DNA from: Sulfuricurvum sp.
Lineage (GTDB): Bacteria > Campylobacterota > Campylobacteria > Campylobacterales > Sulfurimonadaceae
Reading direction: 5' to 3'
Length of the DNA stretch: 64,000 nt
Assembly: GCF_028681615.1 (NCBI RefSeq)
Contig: NZ_JAQUHV010000001.1
Span: forward strand, 186,001-250,000
In this document: positions 49,717-58,394 of the stretch, one piece after another
How the letters are laid out: each line of letters starts with the position of its first letter
How positions within the stretch are numbered: the first letter of the stretch is position 1
The notes under the pieces: generated by a model
The model's input: only the letters and a program-made list of their open reading frames with translations
What the model was told of the DNA's origin: nothing
The model's database searches: none
Program-made: the position numbers and the translations under genes

Positions 49717-50387
49717 AAGTAGGTATTGTTCAATTCCCGGGGACAAACTGTGAATACGATACCCAGCATGCGTTTGCCGCATTGGGATGCGAAACACAAA
49801 TTCTTTGGCATAAAGAAGATACGATTCCGGATGGTACCGATCTTGTTGTCGTTGCCGGCGGTTTCAGCTACGGTGATTACCTTCGCAGCGGCGCGATCGC
49901 CAAAATGTCTCCTATCATGAAAGCGTTAAAAGTGTATGCTGATAACGGTGGAAAAGTACTTGGTATCTGTAACGGTTTTCAAGTCCTTACCGAAACAGGG
50001 CTCCTTCCAGGTGCACTAAAACGTAATGAAGGTCTCCATTTTATCTCCCGTCATCACCACCTCAAAGTGGTCAATAACGACAATGATTTCCTTCGTCATT
50101 GTACGGTCAATCAAGTCGTCAATATTCCGATCGCCCATCATGACGGAAATTTTTATATTGATGAAAACGGTTTAAAAGAGCTTTATGCCAACCATCAGGT
50201 ATTGCTCCAATACACAGACGCATCAGGGAATATAGATAATCCGAACGGATCAGTCGACAGTATTGCAGGAATTTGCAACAAAGCAAAAAATGTTTTCGGT
50301 CTCATGCCGCATCCTGAGCGTGCAATGGAATCTCTTTTGGGTTCAGATGACGGCCGAGCTATGCTTGAAGGGTTTATAAACGCTTGA
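49713..50387 (+). CDS. purQ: PurQ, glutaminase subunit of FGAM synthetase
   Basis: PurQ supplies ammonia from glutamine. The 224-residue class I amidotransferase starts [12 protein letters not shown], and has the nucleophile in V-L-G-I-C-N-G-F-Q (Cys about 88), and M-P-H-P-E-R-A with catalytic His and Glu near 196-200. The ATG overlaps the purS stop. PurL is not in the window. Confidence 0.95.
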   Translation: MKVGIVQFPGTNCEYDTQHAFAALGCETQILWHKEDTIPDGTDLVVVAGGFSYGDYLRSGAIAKMSPIMKALKVYADNGGKVLGICNGFQVLTETGLLPGALKRNEGLHFISRHHHLKVVNNDNDFLRHCTVNQVVNIPIAHHDGNFYIDENGLKELYANHQVLLQYTDASGNIDNPNGSVDSIAGICNKAKNVFGLMPHPERAMESLLGSDDGRAMLEGFINA

Positions 50388-51535
50388 AAACGCTGATACT
50401 TTTCTTTCTCTTTGCAGGATATCTGTTTGCTCTGTCCGAGCCATCCGTACTGACAGATCCTACGCCTCAAGAAGATACTGCTGCGGCACAGGCTCCTGCA
50501 ACTGAGCAAAACAATGAAATAGGTTCCCTCTTTTCAGGTGTCTCTTCCACACTTAAATTGCAATTCAATGCTCTTCCAACACATCCCTACGTCGGTGAAA
50601 TCATTGCCGTACCGGTCAAACTGACTCCGGTTGACATCGCATCCGGAAATATTGAGTACACATTGCAAAATGAAGAAGGAGTACGTATTTTCAGCGACAC
50701 TCCTCGCCGCAGCGTCAAAGAAGACGGTGTATACGATACTTTCTATTTTTTAGTGCAGTCACCATCGATACGACTTCCGGATATTACCGCAACATTGAGC
50801 GCTACCGGTGCCAATTCTGAAACTTTGGTCGGTACGTCGCTAAGTGCAACGCCTCTTAATCCGCCATCAACCTTTGCAAAAGTCTTGGCCGATAAATTTG
50901 AAATCATCAACTATAAGACTACCCCGTATAACAGCGAAAGCAATGTTGTTATTTTCACCGTAAAAGCATCACGATGTAACATCGGTGATTTTACGATCCC
51001 AAATGCCATCAAGCAAGGGTTTGAATCTAAACTTCCGAATGTCGGCGAGTCGCAAATGACCTATTATGCGATTATCCCTAACACCGAGCAAAATCTCAAT
51101 TTTTCTTTCTTCAATCTTAAAAAACAACGCTTTGAATCGCTTGTGATTCCCATCATTGTTGATGATGATACCGTTTCCACACAAAGCGATCTTTCACCGA
51201 CCGATTCAGCTCATACCGAACTCAAAATAGGTGCTGCATCCGTTGTCAGTATTATCCTTTTCGGTTTATTCTACTGGAGACGGCAAAAAGGGTATTTGTA
51301 CGCTTCCGTCGTCCCAATGTTCTATATCGTCTATGCCTTATTACCGAACCAAACGATCTGTATTAAAAAGGATGCATCGATTTATCTGCTTCCAATCAAT
51401 AACGGAACCATTTTTGAAACAACGACGCAGGAAGAACATTTAGAAGCAGAAAAAGAGGTGGGTGATTTTACTAAAATTCACCTATCTAACGATAAAGTAG
51501 GATGGGTTAACAAGCGTGATATTTGCTCGAATTAA
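50384..51535 (+). CDS. exported protein with C-terminal SH3-like domain
   Basis: The 383-residue protein has a signal peptide (about 1-17), a Pro/Glu/Ala linker, a beta-rich periplasmic region ([16 protein letters not shown] near 63), membrane segments near 287-303 and 310-325, and a final domain with the bacterial SH3 look (D-A-S-I-Y-L-L-P, then V-G-D-F-T-K-I, then V-G-W-V-N-K). The N-terminal part recalls BatD in layout. It starts at TTG overlapping the purQ stop (TTGA), so it is coupled to the purine genes. The function is unknown. Confidence 0.7.
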   Translation: MKTLILFFLFAGYLFALSEPSVLTDPTPQEDTAAAQAPATEQNNEIGSLFSGVSSTLKLQFNALPTHPYVGEIIAVPVKLTPVDIASGNIEYTLQNEEGVRIFSDTPRRSVKEDGVYDTFYFLVQSPSIRLPDITATLSATGANSETLVGTSLSATPLNPPSTFAKVLADKFEIINYKTTPYNSESNVVIFTVKASRCNIGDFTIPNAIKQGFESKLPNVGESQMTYYAIIPNTEQNLNFSFFNLKKQRFESLVIPIIVDDDTVSTQSDLSPTDSAHTELKIGAASVVSIILFGLFYWRRQKGYLYASVVPMFYIVYALLPNQTICIKKDASIYLLPINNGTIFETTTQEEHLEAEKEVGDFTKIHLSNDKVGWVNKRDICSN

Positions 51536-52211
51536 ATGGATTTACGCGGTCATAGTCATCTTTTCGGGAATGACGCTGATGATCACGATATTCCCTTTCG
51601 TCCCTAAACCCTATGCGCAAAAAATCAGTGCATGGTTTATCCGTTTACTGATTTTTACCCCGATCAAAGTCCATGGAACTCCCGATCCCGATGTACAAAT
51701 GTACCTCATTAATCACCAAAGTGAGCTGGACATCGGTATCATGGAGACAATCACCCCTAAGAATCTGGCATGGGTCGCTAAGAAAGAGCTCTTCAAAGTC
51801 CCGTTTTTCAGCCTCGTACTCCGTTTACCCAAAGACATTGCTCTCGAGCGTGAAAGTAAAACGGCTCTTGTCAAACTGATCAAAGACTGCAAAGACCGCC
51901 TCGACCATGGGCGCGTCATTACCATATTTCCCGAAGGGACCCGTACTGAAACCGGAAAAATGAAACCGTTTAAGCCGGGGGCGAAAATGGTAGCGGACAA
52001 ATTTGCCCTCAAAGTTCAGCCGGTTGTTTTTATTGCAACGGCCTGGCATTTCAGCAATAAACGAAAAGACTTCCATCCGGGAACGATTCACGCCATTTAT
52101 CTGGATTCTTTCATAGCCGATAAAAGCGATCCGGATTGGCTTAAAAATCTCCAAATCAAAATGCAAAAGGCGTATGACGATGAGCTGGCAAACCATCCTC
52201 GCTATCGGTAG
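51516..52211 (+). CDS. plsC: PlsC, 1-acyl-glycerol-3-phosphate acyltransferase
   Basis: PlsC makes phosphatidic acid. The 231-residue protein has an N-terminal membrane segment, the catalytic H-x-x-x-x-D as N-H-Q-S-E-L-D near 66-72, and the substrate motif F-P-E-G-T-R-T near 136-142. It starts at GTG, overlapping the upstream gene by 20 bases. It lies in the same operon as purQ and crcB, while its pathway partner plsY is about 41 kb away. Confidence 0.92.
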   Translation: MIFARIKWIYAVIVIFSGMTLMITIFPFVPKPYAQKISAWFIRLLIFTPIKVHGTPDPDVQMYLINHQSELDIGIMETITPKNLAWVAKKELFKVPFFSLVLRLPKDIALERESKTALVKLIKDCKDRLDHGRVITIFPEGTRTETGKMKPFKPGAKMVADKFALKVQPVVFIATAWHFSNKRKDFHPGTIHAIYLDSFIADKSDPDWLKNLQIKMQKAYDDELANHPRYR

Positions 52212-52566
52212 CGGTGCCTTTATCGGTGCAGTTCTTCGAGCCTATATCAACGGGGTCGTAAATCACCATTTTCCCCACACTCTCCCATTCGGTACTCTCT
52301 CGGTTAACTTGATCGGAAGCTTTTTAATCGGTGTATTATTCGCCTATTTTGCCTATACGACATTCTTTAGCATCCATATGAAATCGTTTCTAACCACCGG
52401 CTTGTTGGGTGGACTCACTACCTATTCTACATTTGCGATGGAAACCGTTTTCTTGCTCGGCGGAGGAAATATTCTACTGGCTGCGGCCAATATGGCCCTG
52501 AATCTTTTCGGTTCGGTTCTTATGGCAGGAGGGGGATATTATCTCTTTCGACATTACCTAGGGTAA
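52180..52566 (+). CDS. crcB: CrcB/Fluc fluoride channel
   Basis: CrcB forms dimeric channels that export fluoride. The 128-residue protein has four membrane segments with G-A-F-I-G-A-V-L-R near 12-20, G-T-L-S-V-N-L-I-G-S-F near 38-48 and G-L-L-G-G-L-T-T-Y-S-T-F near 73-84, the family's Asn and T-Y-S-T-F markers. The ATG at 52180 was chosen because AAAAGG is nine bases upstream. An ATG six bases earlier is too close to it. It overlaps plsC by 32 bases and the convergent ABC gene by 47. No fluoride riboswitch is possible in this overlap. Confidence 0.9.
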   Translation: MSWQTILAIGSGAFIGAVLRAYINGVVNHHFPHTLPFGTLSVNLIGSFLIGVLFAYFAYTTFFSIHMKSFLTTGLLGGLTTYSTFAMETVFLLGGGNILLAAANMALNLFGSVLMAGGGYYLFRHYLG

Positions 52567-53125
52567 TAATCTCATCGGCACACCAAGCTGCCAAATCACC
52601 GTCATGGGTGATCAATAATACTCCCATCCCCTTGATTTCCTTCACGATCAGTTTCATGATATCGAGCTGATTGAGATTATCCAATGCGGAAGTCGGCTCA
52701 TCCAGCAGCAATAATTTCGGTTTCATCAACACTGCCCGCAATATCGAACACCGCTGTAATTGTCCGCCTGAAAGCTTATGGGGAAGCGAATCCAAATGTG
52801 CTTCTTCTAACCCCATCTCTTCCAACAACGATTCATACCCTTCCATCGATGTCACCTCGCGGATTTGTTCGCGTATCGTATAGGTAGGATGAAATGAGCT
52901 GTACGGGTCTTGAAACACCTGTGAAAAGGTAGAGGATCGGATGGACCCGGATGAGGGTTTTCGGTGTCCCAGGATCAGTTCAAAAAGGGTCGATTTCCCG
53001 ACACCGCTGGGGCCGACAATCGCTTTGATCTCCCCTTCTTTGAGTGAAAGGGAAAAATTATTAAATATTTGGATATCTTTTGTATATCCAAAAGATATAT
53101 TTTTTATATCTAATACAGAGTTCAA
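52520..53125 (-). CDS. orphan ABC transporter ATPase (peptide/nickel type)
   Basis: The 201-residue ATPase has Walker A G-P-S-G-V-G-K-S-T near 40, Q-loop V-F-Q-D-P-Y-S-S-F-H-P, signature L-S-G-G-Q-L-Q-R, Walker B L-L-L-L-D-E-P and H-loop I-T-H-D. The Q-D-P-Y-S-S-x-x-P Q-loop and the signature are typical of the DppF/NikE oligopeptide and nickel class. It is shorter than those proteins and no permease or binding protein is adjacent. It overlaps proA by four bases and crcB by 47 in convergent orientation. Confidence 0.85.
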   Translation of the reverse strand: MNSVLDIKNISFGYTKDIQIFNNFSLSLKEGEIKAIVGPSGVGKSTLFELILGHRKPSSGSIRSSTFSQVFQDPYSSFHPTYTIREQIREVTSMEGYESLLEEMGLEEAHLDSLPHKLSGGQLQRCSILRAVLMKPKLLLLDEPTSALDNLNQLDIMKLIVKEIKGMGVLLITHDGDLAAWCADEIITLGNVERDNIPLLP

Positions 53126-54354
53126 CGAATCTGACCTTTTCCGTACACTTTATATTTATAGGTAGTCAGACCTTCTACACCCATCGGTCCGCGTGCATGA
53201 AGTTTGTTCGTACTGATCCCTACTTCTGCACCGAAGCCGAATGCGCCTCCGTCGGTAAAACGGGTAGACGCATTGACATAGACACACGCTGCATCGATCG
53301 CATCCATAAAGCGCTCTGCCGTCGTAATGTTTTCGGTAATGATTGCCTCAGAGTGACCGGAACCGAAACGGATGATATGGCTGATTGCACCCTCTACTCC
53401 GTCTACTACCCGGATATTAAGGATATTGGCCAAATACTCCGTATCAAAATCCTCTTCGCTCGCAGTCGAAACATTGATGATTTCTCGTGTCTGTTCACAC
53501 CCTTTTAATTCCGTATGCGCCCGATCAAATGCATCTTTTAAGACCGGTAAAATCTCAACCGCAATTGATTCATCGACTAACAGGGTTTCCATCGAATTAC
53601 ATACGCCCGGGCGCTGTACTTTGGCGTTAAGGGCAATCGCAATCGCATTCTCTATATTGGCCGCTTTATCGATATAGGTATGGCAGAGTCCTTTGTCGTG
53701 TTTAACAACAGGAACACTGGCGTTTTGGCTCACAAAACGGATCAACGCCTCTCCGCCGCGAGGAACGATCAAATCGACGTACTTATCCATCTTGATCAGT
53801 TTTGCTACCCCTTCGCGTGTTGCATCCGGCAAAAGAGCGATCAATTCATGCGGTAGATTATTACGGGTTAAAACCTGCTGCATGACATCGGCAATGATCT
53901 TATTGGAGTGCTCCGCTTCTTTGCCCCCTTTGAGGACACAGCCGTTGGACGTTTTAAAGCACAGCGCTGCCGTATCGGACGTAACGTTCGGACGCGATTC
54001 ATAGATGATACCGATCACCCCGATAGGGATACTGACTTTCTCGATTTTAAGTCCTGCTTCGGTGACCCATCCCTCGATGACTTTTCCGATCGGATCTTTG
54101 AGTGCGGCAATCTCTTCGATCGCAACGGCCATCGATTCGATCCGTTTTTCGTCCAAGAGCAGACGTTCTTTCATTGATGAAGCGAGATTACTCTCTTGCG
54201 CATTGCGCATATCGATTGCATTGGCTTCGATGATGTTCATCGTATTTGCACGAAGTGCTTCCGCCATTTCTCGCAGGATCCGGTTACGTTCGCTTCCGCT
54301 CATAGTCGCCAAAACACGGCTTGCAGATTTGGCTTTTTCTAAAAAATGTTCCAT
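53122..54354 (-). CDS. proA: ProA, gamma-glutamyl phosphate reductase
   Basis: ProA reduces glutamyl phosphate to the semialdehyde in proline synthesis. The 410-residue protein has the aldehyde-dehydrogenase fold with I-Y-E-S-R-P-N-V near 117, C-V-L-K-G-G-K-E-A near 133, catalytic Cys in R-P-G-V-C-N-S-M-E near 253, and F-G-F-G-A-E-V-G-I near 372. It is of normal length with an ATG start. ProB is not adjacent. The ABC ATPase gene overlaps its end by four bases. Confidence 0.95.
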   Translation of the reverse strand: MEHFLEKAKSASRVLATMSGSERNRILREMAEALRANTMNIIEANAIDMRNAQESNLASSMKERLLLDEKRIESMAVAIEEIAALKDPIGKVIEGWVTEAGLKIEKVSIPIGVIGIIYESRPNVTSDTAALCFKTSNGCVLKGGKEAEHSNKIIADVMQQVLTRNNLPHELIALLPDATREGVAKLIKMDKYVDLIVPRGGEALIRFVSQNASVPVVKHDKGLCHTYIDKAANIENAIAIALNAKVQRPGVCNSMETLLVDESIAVEILPVLKDAFDRAHTELKGCEQTREIINVSTASEEDFDTEYLANILNIRVVDGVEGAISHIIRFGSGHSEAIITENITTAERFMDAIDAACVYVNASTRFTDGGAFGFGAEVGISTNKLHARGPMGVEGLTTYKYKVYGKGQIR

Positions 54355-54423
54355 GATAGTTCCCTTTTAATAGGGATATTATAACAAATGCGGATTAATG
54401 CAATACCCCGCTCAAAATTCTCT

Positions 54424-55530
54424 TTATAGATACGCTCTAATATCTTGCAATAATCTATCCAGTTGAGCTCTGTACTGATCGTAAAGGCTAAAATAGCTCT
54501 GTTCGTGATTATCACTGAGTGCTAGTTTCATATTCGAAGCAATCTCAGCGAGCGGATGCGCCCCGATGTTTTCAGTAACACCGATAATATCAAGAAGCAA
54601 TGCATCGGCAGCTTGGAGATTGTGAGAGCGTAAAAACTCTCCCAATTGATTAGAAGAATTGCCATAGTCAGTAATGAACTCCGCTAAGATTTCACGGTAA
54701 AAACCTTCATCTTCTCCACACGTTTGAAGCCCTTTTTCAATATCTAGGGGTTTTCTACTATGCGCTTCTGCCGACTCATTTTTCTCGGCTCCTTTACCTG
54801 TATAGGCATAGAGAACGTCATATAGGGAATCCATTCTCAAAGGTTTTTCCAGTTGCTCCGCCATTCCCGCATTTTTCATTTTTTGTATGTCATCCGATGC
54901 AGTGTCTCCACTGAGCGCAACGACTAAGATATGATCGTACTTAGGATTTTCCCGAATAATGCGTGTTGCTTGGAAGCCATCCACTCGCGGCATGTGCGCA
55001 TCCATTAAAATCATCAAAAAATTTGTGTCATTTTCTAGTATATCCAGGGCTTCCTGACCATCATTCGCCATGACTATATCGATACCGCTTCCGGCTAAAA
55101 GACCCATAATAACTTTTTGGTTGATAGGGTTATCTTCCGCAACCATAATTCTCTCACCCGCAAATTCAGAAAAATTTTGTTTTGTAATTTTTCCATGTTC
55201 GGGAACAGATCGTTTCGGGATTGTCTTGTCACTTTTTCTTCTGGACGTTAAATCTTCAGGTACGACTTCATGAGCCGATGGTATAACTTTGAACTCTTCT
55301 TCTTTTTCTGGTAGGGAAATTTCCGGAAGCGGCTCTATTTTTGGTTCTTCTTTTATCTCAGGAACTGCCTCTATCTTATCATTGGCATATTCTTTCGTTC
55401 TATCATGTTTTTTCGGTTCTTCACTAGGAATTTGCGGGGTTGATCTTCTTTTTAAAATAAAGTAAAAAACTAAAAAGCCTGCCGCTACCACTACGATAGC
55501 TAAAATCTCTTGTAGAAATTCATTCACCAT
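54424..55530 (-). CDS. membrane-anchored receiver protein with degenerate Hpt domain
   Basis: The 368-residue protein has one N-terminal membrane segment (about 9-26), a Glu/Pro/Lys-rich linker (30-115), a receiver domain with acidic E132-D133, phospho-acceptor D177 (L-M-D-A-H-M-P-R) and K229-P230, and a C-terminal Hpt-like helical domain (about 262-368). The Hpt site, normally H-x-L-K-G, aligns to L-D-I-I-G with Leu313 in place of His, while the following V-T-E-N-I-G-A fits the family. It could not accept phosphate in the usual way. No kinase or regulator is adjacent. Confidence 0.8.
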   Translation of the reverse strand: MVNEFLQEILAIVVVAAGFLVFYFILKRRSTPQIPSEEPKKHDRTKEYANDKIEAVPEIKEEPKIEPLPEISLPEKEEEFKVIPSAHEVVPEDLTSRRKSDKTIPKRSVPEHGKITKQNFSEFAGERIMVAEDNPINQKVIMGLLAGSGIDIVMANDGQEALDILENDTNFLMILMDAHMPRVDGFQATRIIRENPKYDHILVVALSGDTASDDIQKMKNAGMAEQLEKPLRMDSLYDVLYAYTGKGAEKNESAEAHSRKPLDIEKGLQTCGEDEGFYREILAEFITDYGNSSNQLGEFLRSHNLQAADALLLDIIGVTENIGAHPLAEIASNMKLALSDNHEQSYFSLYDQYRAQLDRLLQDIRAYL

Positions 55531-55588
55531 TAGATACTCTTTTTTTCTTTAATCATACAATATTAACTCGACTTTTGCACATAAATTC

Positions 55589-55702
55589 TTATAAATCCAC
55601 AAATATTAAAAGCAGATTGGCTACTTTATTCTCCATTTCGATGGCGATATTTTTGGATTTAATGCGTGACATAGCGTAAGAGCAAAAGCTTTTGTCTGCC
55701 AT
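55589..55702 (-). pseudogene. possible N-terminal remnant of a Vsr-like endonuclease gene
   Basis: A 37-codon frame reads M-A-D-K-S-F-C-S-Y-A-M-S-R-I-K-S-K-N-I-A-I-E and then loses similarity before stop. The M-A-D-K..R-S-x-x-M-S-R-I-K-S-K-N-T-x-x-E opening is typical of Vsr/DUF559-type very-short-patch repair endonucleases. Here part of the linker and the whole catalytic domain are missing. It contains the palindrome CAAAAGCTTTTG. It lies downstream of dnaK in an otherwise gene-free 259-base gap. Confidence 0.4.
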
Positions 55703-55750
55703 ACCGACATCATAATGTGAAGAAAAGGGAAATGAGTTAAGAGGGGGAAA

Positions 55751-55779
55751 CTGGATCCCCGATCAAGTCGGGGATGACG
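55751..55779. repeat. GGATCCCCGA palindromic element downstream of dnaK
   Basis: CTGGATCCCCGA-TCAAG-TCGGGGATGACG has a perfect eight-base stem (55755-55762 with 55768-55775). Near-identical palindromes are dispersed in many unrelated proteobacteria and alphaproteobacteria. Only this copy is seen in the window. It begins 11 bases after the dnaK stop and probably ends or protects the grpE-dnaK transcript. Confidence 0.6.
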
Positions 55780-55789
55780 TAGGAAAAAA

Positions 55790-57667
55790 TTACTCGATTT
55801 CAGCGTCGATGACGTCGTCATCTTTTTTCGCTGAGCCGGAAGCAGCTTGACCGCCTTCGTTTTGTTTGTACATTTGCTCTGCCATTTTGTGGCTCGCATC
55901 TGCCAATTTTTTCGTTGCCGCTTCGATCTCTTCTTTAGAAGCATCAGTATTTTTGAGTACCGCTTTAAGCTCTTCAAGTGCCGATTCGATCGTTGCTTTT
56001 TCGCTTGCGTCGATTTTATCGCCCATCTCTTCAAGAGATTTTTCGGTTTGGTTAGCCAACGCATCCGCTTGGTTACGAAGATCTACGATCTCTTTACGTT
56101 TTGCATCTTCTGCTTTGTGGTTTTCTGCGTCTTGAACCATTTTATTGATCTCTTCTTCAGAGAGTCCGCTCGAACCGGTGATTTTGATCTCTTGGGTTTT
56201 GCCGGTACCTTTGTCGGTAGCGGATACGGTCAAGATACCGTTCGCATCGATATCGAATGTTACTTCGATTTGAGGTACACCGCGGCGTGCCGACGGGATA
56301 CCGGTAAGTTCGAACAACCCGAGTGATTTGTTATCACGGGCAAACTCGCGCTCACCTTGGACAACGCTGATACTAACTGCCGGTTGGTTATCTTCCGCAG
56401 TTGAGAACACTTGCGATTTTTTAACCGGGATTGTGGTCCCTTTTTCGATGATTTTCGTCGCAACACCGCCAAGTGTTTCGATCCCGAGAGATAGTGGTGT
56501 AACATCGAGAAGAAGAACGTCTTTTACGTCTCCACGTAGAACCCCACCTTGGATCGCCGCACCGGCTGCTACTACCTCATCCGGGTTTACCCCTTTGTTC
56601 AACGTTTTACCGCCGAACTCATCTGAAACCATTTTTTGTGCGATCGGAAGACGTGTTGAACCACCGACCATGATGATTTCGTTGATCTCGTTTTTGCTAA
56701 GACCCGCATCTTTCATCGCTGTTTTGATGTGAGAAATAGTTTCTTTTACAAGCGTATCGATCATCCCTTCGAATTTCGCACGGGTCAATTTAACGACCAA
56801 GTGTTTAGGACCGGATGCGTCTGCGGTGATAAACGGAAGATTGATCTCTGTTTCTTCCGCAGATGAAAGCTCTTTTTTCGCATTTTCAGCCGCATCTTTG
56901 AGACGTTGAAGCGCCATTTTGTCCGCTTTCAAATCAATCCCGTGGTCGGATTTGAACTCAGTCGCGAGGAAGTCAACGATTTTGTTATCGAAGTCATCCC
57001 CACCGAGGAACGCATTCCCGTCGGTTGAAAGAACTTCAAATGTTCCTTCAGAAATTTCAAGAACCGTAACATCGAACGTTCCGCCCCCTAGATCGTAAAC
57101 GAGAACTTTTTCATCCCCTTTTGAATCCAAACCGTATGCCAATGCTGACGCCGTCGGCTCATTGATGATACGAAGGACGTTAAGACCTGCGATGGTTCCC
57201 GCTTCTTTGGTCGCTTTACGCTGTGCATCGTTGAAATACGCCGGAACGGTAATAACTGCATCAGTTACCGCTTGACCAAGGTAGCTCTCCGCATCCGCTT
57301 TCAATTTTGAAAGGATTTTTGCAGAAATTTCTTGAGGGGTATATACTTTACCCGCTACGTCAACCGCTGCCATACCGTTTTTATCAACGATTTTATAGGT
57401 AACTTTATCGTGAGCTTCTTTTGCTTTTTCTTCGTTCATCATAAGACCCATGATACGTTTGACCGAGTAGATCGTTTTATCCGGGTTTGTGATTGCCTGA
57501 CGTTTCGCCGGATCACCGACAAGGATTTCACCTTTGTCTGTAAACGCTACAACGGAAGGAGTTGTATTTTTTCCCTCTTTATTAGGGATAATTTTCGCTT
57601 CGCCGCCTTCATAGACAGCAACACATGAGTTTGTAGTTCCTAAATCGATACCAATAACTTTTGACAT
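55790..57667 (-). CDS. dnaK: DnaK, Hsp70 chaperone
   Basis: DnaK is the ATP-dependent chaperone. The 625-residue protein has the ATPase phosphate-1 loop G-I-D-L-G-T-T-N-S near 5-13, D-L-G-G-G-T-F-D near 193-200, V-G-G-S-T-R near 335, the substrate-binding domain, and the C-terminal E-I-E end ([10 protein letters not shown]). It follows grpE by 20 bases and shares its promoter. Confidence 0.97.
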   Translation of the reverse strand: MSKVIGIDLGTTNSCVAVYEGGEAKIIPNKEGKNTTPSVVAFTDKGEILVGDPAKRQAITNPDKTIYSVKRIMGLMMNEEKAKEAHDKVTYKIVDKNGMAAVDVAGKVYTPQEISAKILSKLKADAESYLGQAVTDAVITVPAYFNDAQRKATKEAGTIAGLNVLRIINEPTASALAYGLDSKGDEKVLVYDLGGGTFDVTVLEISEGTFEVLSTDGNAFLGGDDFDNKIVDFLATEFKSDHGIDLKADKMALQRLKDAAENAKKELSSAEETEINLPFITADASGPKHLVVKLTRAKFEGMIDTLVKETISHIKTAMKDAGLSKNEINEIIMVGGSTRLPIAQKMVSDEFGGKTLNKGVNPDEVVAAGAAIQGGVLRGDVKDVLLLDVTPLSLGIETLGGVATKIIEKGTTIPVKKSQVFSTAEDNQPAVSISVVQGEREFARDNKSLGLFELTGIPSARRGVPQIEVTFDIDANGILTVSATDKGTGKTQEIKITGSSGLSEEEINKMVQDAENHKAEDAKRKEIVDLRNQADALANQTEKSLEEMGDKIDASEKATIESALEELKAVLKNTDASKEEIEAATKKLADASHKMAEQMYKQNEGGQAASGSAKKDDDVIDAEIE

Positions 57668-57687
57668 ATTAATTCCTTTATTTAAAT

Positions 57688-58227
57688 TTAGTTTGCTATT
57701 ACGACCATTGCATCGCGCAATGTTCGCTCTTTATATCGAAACCCTTTTTGAAAAGTGTTTACGATTGCTCCGCTTTCATGATCCGGACTGTCCACACGCT
57801 GTACCGCGTTATGAATATTCGGATCAAACGGCTCTGATTCATCCACCGGAGTTACTCCGTGTTTTTCGAGAACACCGAGAAGCTGTTTCATTGTGAGTTC
57901 AACACCCTCTTTTAGCTTCTCCAAAAGAATCGCAGGCTCCGCTTCGATCTCCGCCGCACCGATCGCCATGGAAAGCGAATCGACCACAGGGATCAAATCT
58001 TTCGCAAATTTTTCGTTTGCGTACTCAAGCGCTTGGTATTTCTCCCGCTCAAGACGTTTTTTGATATTGTCGAAATCGGCATGTACGCGGGCGTACTTAT
58101 CTTTAAAAGATGCCAATTCGGCTTGAATAGTTTCTAATTCGTTCATGCTCTCAACGATTTCGCTTTCGCCCTCTTGTGTAGGGGTCTGCTCGTCGCTGAT
58201 CACGTCTTCATTTATTTCATTAGACAT
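57688..58227 (-). CDS. grpE: GrpE, DnaK nucleotide-exchange factor
   Basis: GrpE releases ADP from DnaK. The 179-residue protein has an acidic N-terminus, a long coiled coil ([17 protein letters not shown]), the D-F-D-N-I-K-K-R region near 50, and the beta-domain F-D-P-N-I-H-N-A-V near 133-141, then [10 protein letters not shown]. The ATG follows AAAGGAG. hrcA, often the first gene of this operon in relatives, is absent upstream. Confidence 0.95.
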   Translation of the reverse strand: MSNEINEDVISDEQTPTQEGESEIVESMNELETIQAELASFKDKYARVHADFDNIKKRLEREKYQALEYANEKFAKDLIPVVDSLSMAIGAAEIEAEPAILLEKLKEGVELTMKQLLGVLEKHGVTPVDESEPFDPNIHNAVQRVDSPDHESGAIVNTFQKGFRYKERTLRDAMVVIAN

Positions 58228-58261
58228 AAGTTATACGACTCCTTTTTTGAAATCCGGTGTT

Positions 58262-58291
58262 ATTATAGTACATTGAGTCAACTATTGTCAA
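58262..58291 (-). promoter_or_regulatory. consensus sigma-70 promoter for grpE-dnaK
   Basis: On the minus strand TTGACA (complement of 58286-58291) and TATAAT (complement of 58262-58267) are separated by 18 bases. Both hexamers are perfect. The region overlaps the HAIR-like inverted repeat at 58272-58292, so binding there would block RNA polymerase. No CIRCE element is present. Confidence 0.75.
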
Positions 58292-58292
58292 G
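58272..58292. promoter_or_regulatory. HAIR-like inverted repeat 1 (possible HspR site)
   Basis: ATTGAGT-N7-TGTCAAG matches the HspR-associated repeat CTTGAGT-N7-ACTCAAG at six of seven and five of seven arm positions, with exact N7 spacing. It covers the -35 and spacer of the grpE promoter. HspR control of chaperone operons is established in Helicobacter and Campylobacter. Confidence 0.55.
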
Positions 58293-58320
58293 TGGTATAT
58301 GATAATTTTTATGCAGAATA

Positions 58321-58341
58321 GTTGAGTCTATTCATATCAAG
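58321..58341. promoter_or_regulatory. HAIR-like inverted repeat 2 (possible HspR site)
   Basis: GTTGAGT-N7-TATCAAG matches the same consensus at six of seven and five of seven arm positions with exact N7 spacing, 49 bases from site 1. It lies directly upstream of the transporter -10/-35 region, so it could affect either divergent unit. Confidence 0.5.
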
Positions 58342-58362
58342 TATATATACCGACTCTAAAAT

Positions 58363-58370
58363 GCTATAAT
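58363..58370 (+). promoter_or_regulatory. promoter -10 for the DASS transporter operon
   Basis: TATAAT at 58365-58370 is preceded by G-C (TGC), giving the extended -10 TGCTATAAT, 25 bases before the ATG. Only an AT-rich TATATA is at the -35 distance. Confidence 0.55.
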
Positions 58371-58394
58371 AAGCCTAAAAAAAGGGGAGTGAGT

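Noticed and set aside
52140-52180. fluoride riboswitch before crcB
   Set aside because: crcB starts inside plsC with no leader, so there is no room for an aptamer.
55621-56064. 147-codon minus-strand frame containing R-H-P-R-L-D-R-G-S
   Set aside because: It is out of frame within the 3' end of dnaK. The R-L-D-R-G-S segment is only the translated palindromic repeat.
58228-58260. CIRCE (HrcA operator) before grpE
   Set aside because: No TTAGCACTC-N9-GAGTGCTAA-like repeat is present. The repeats that are there fit the HAIR type.
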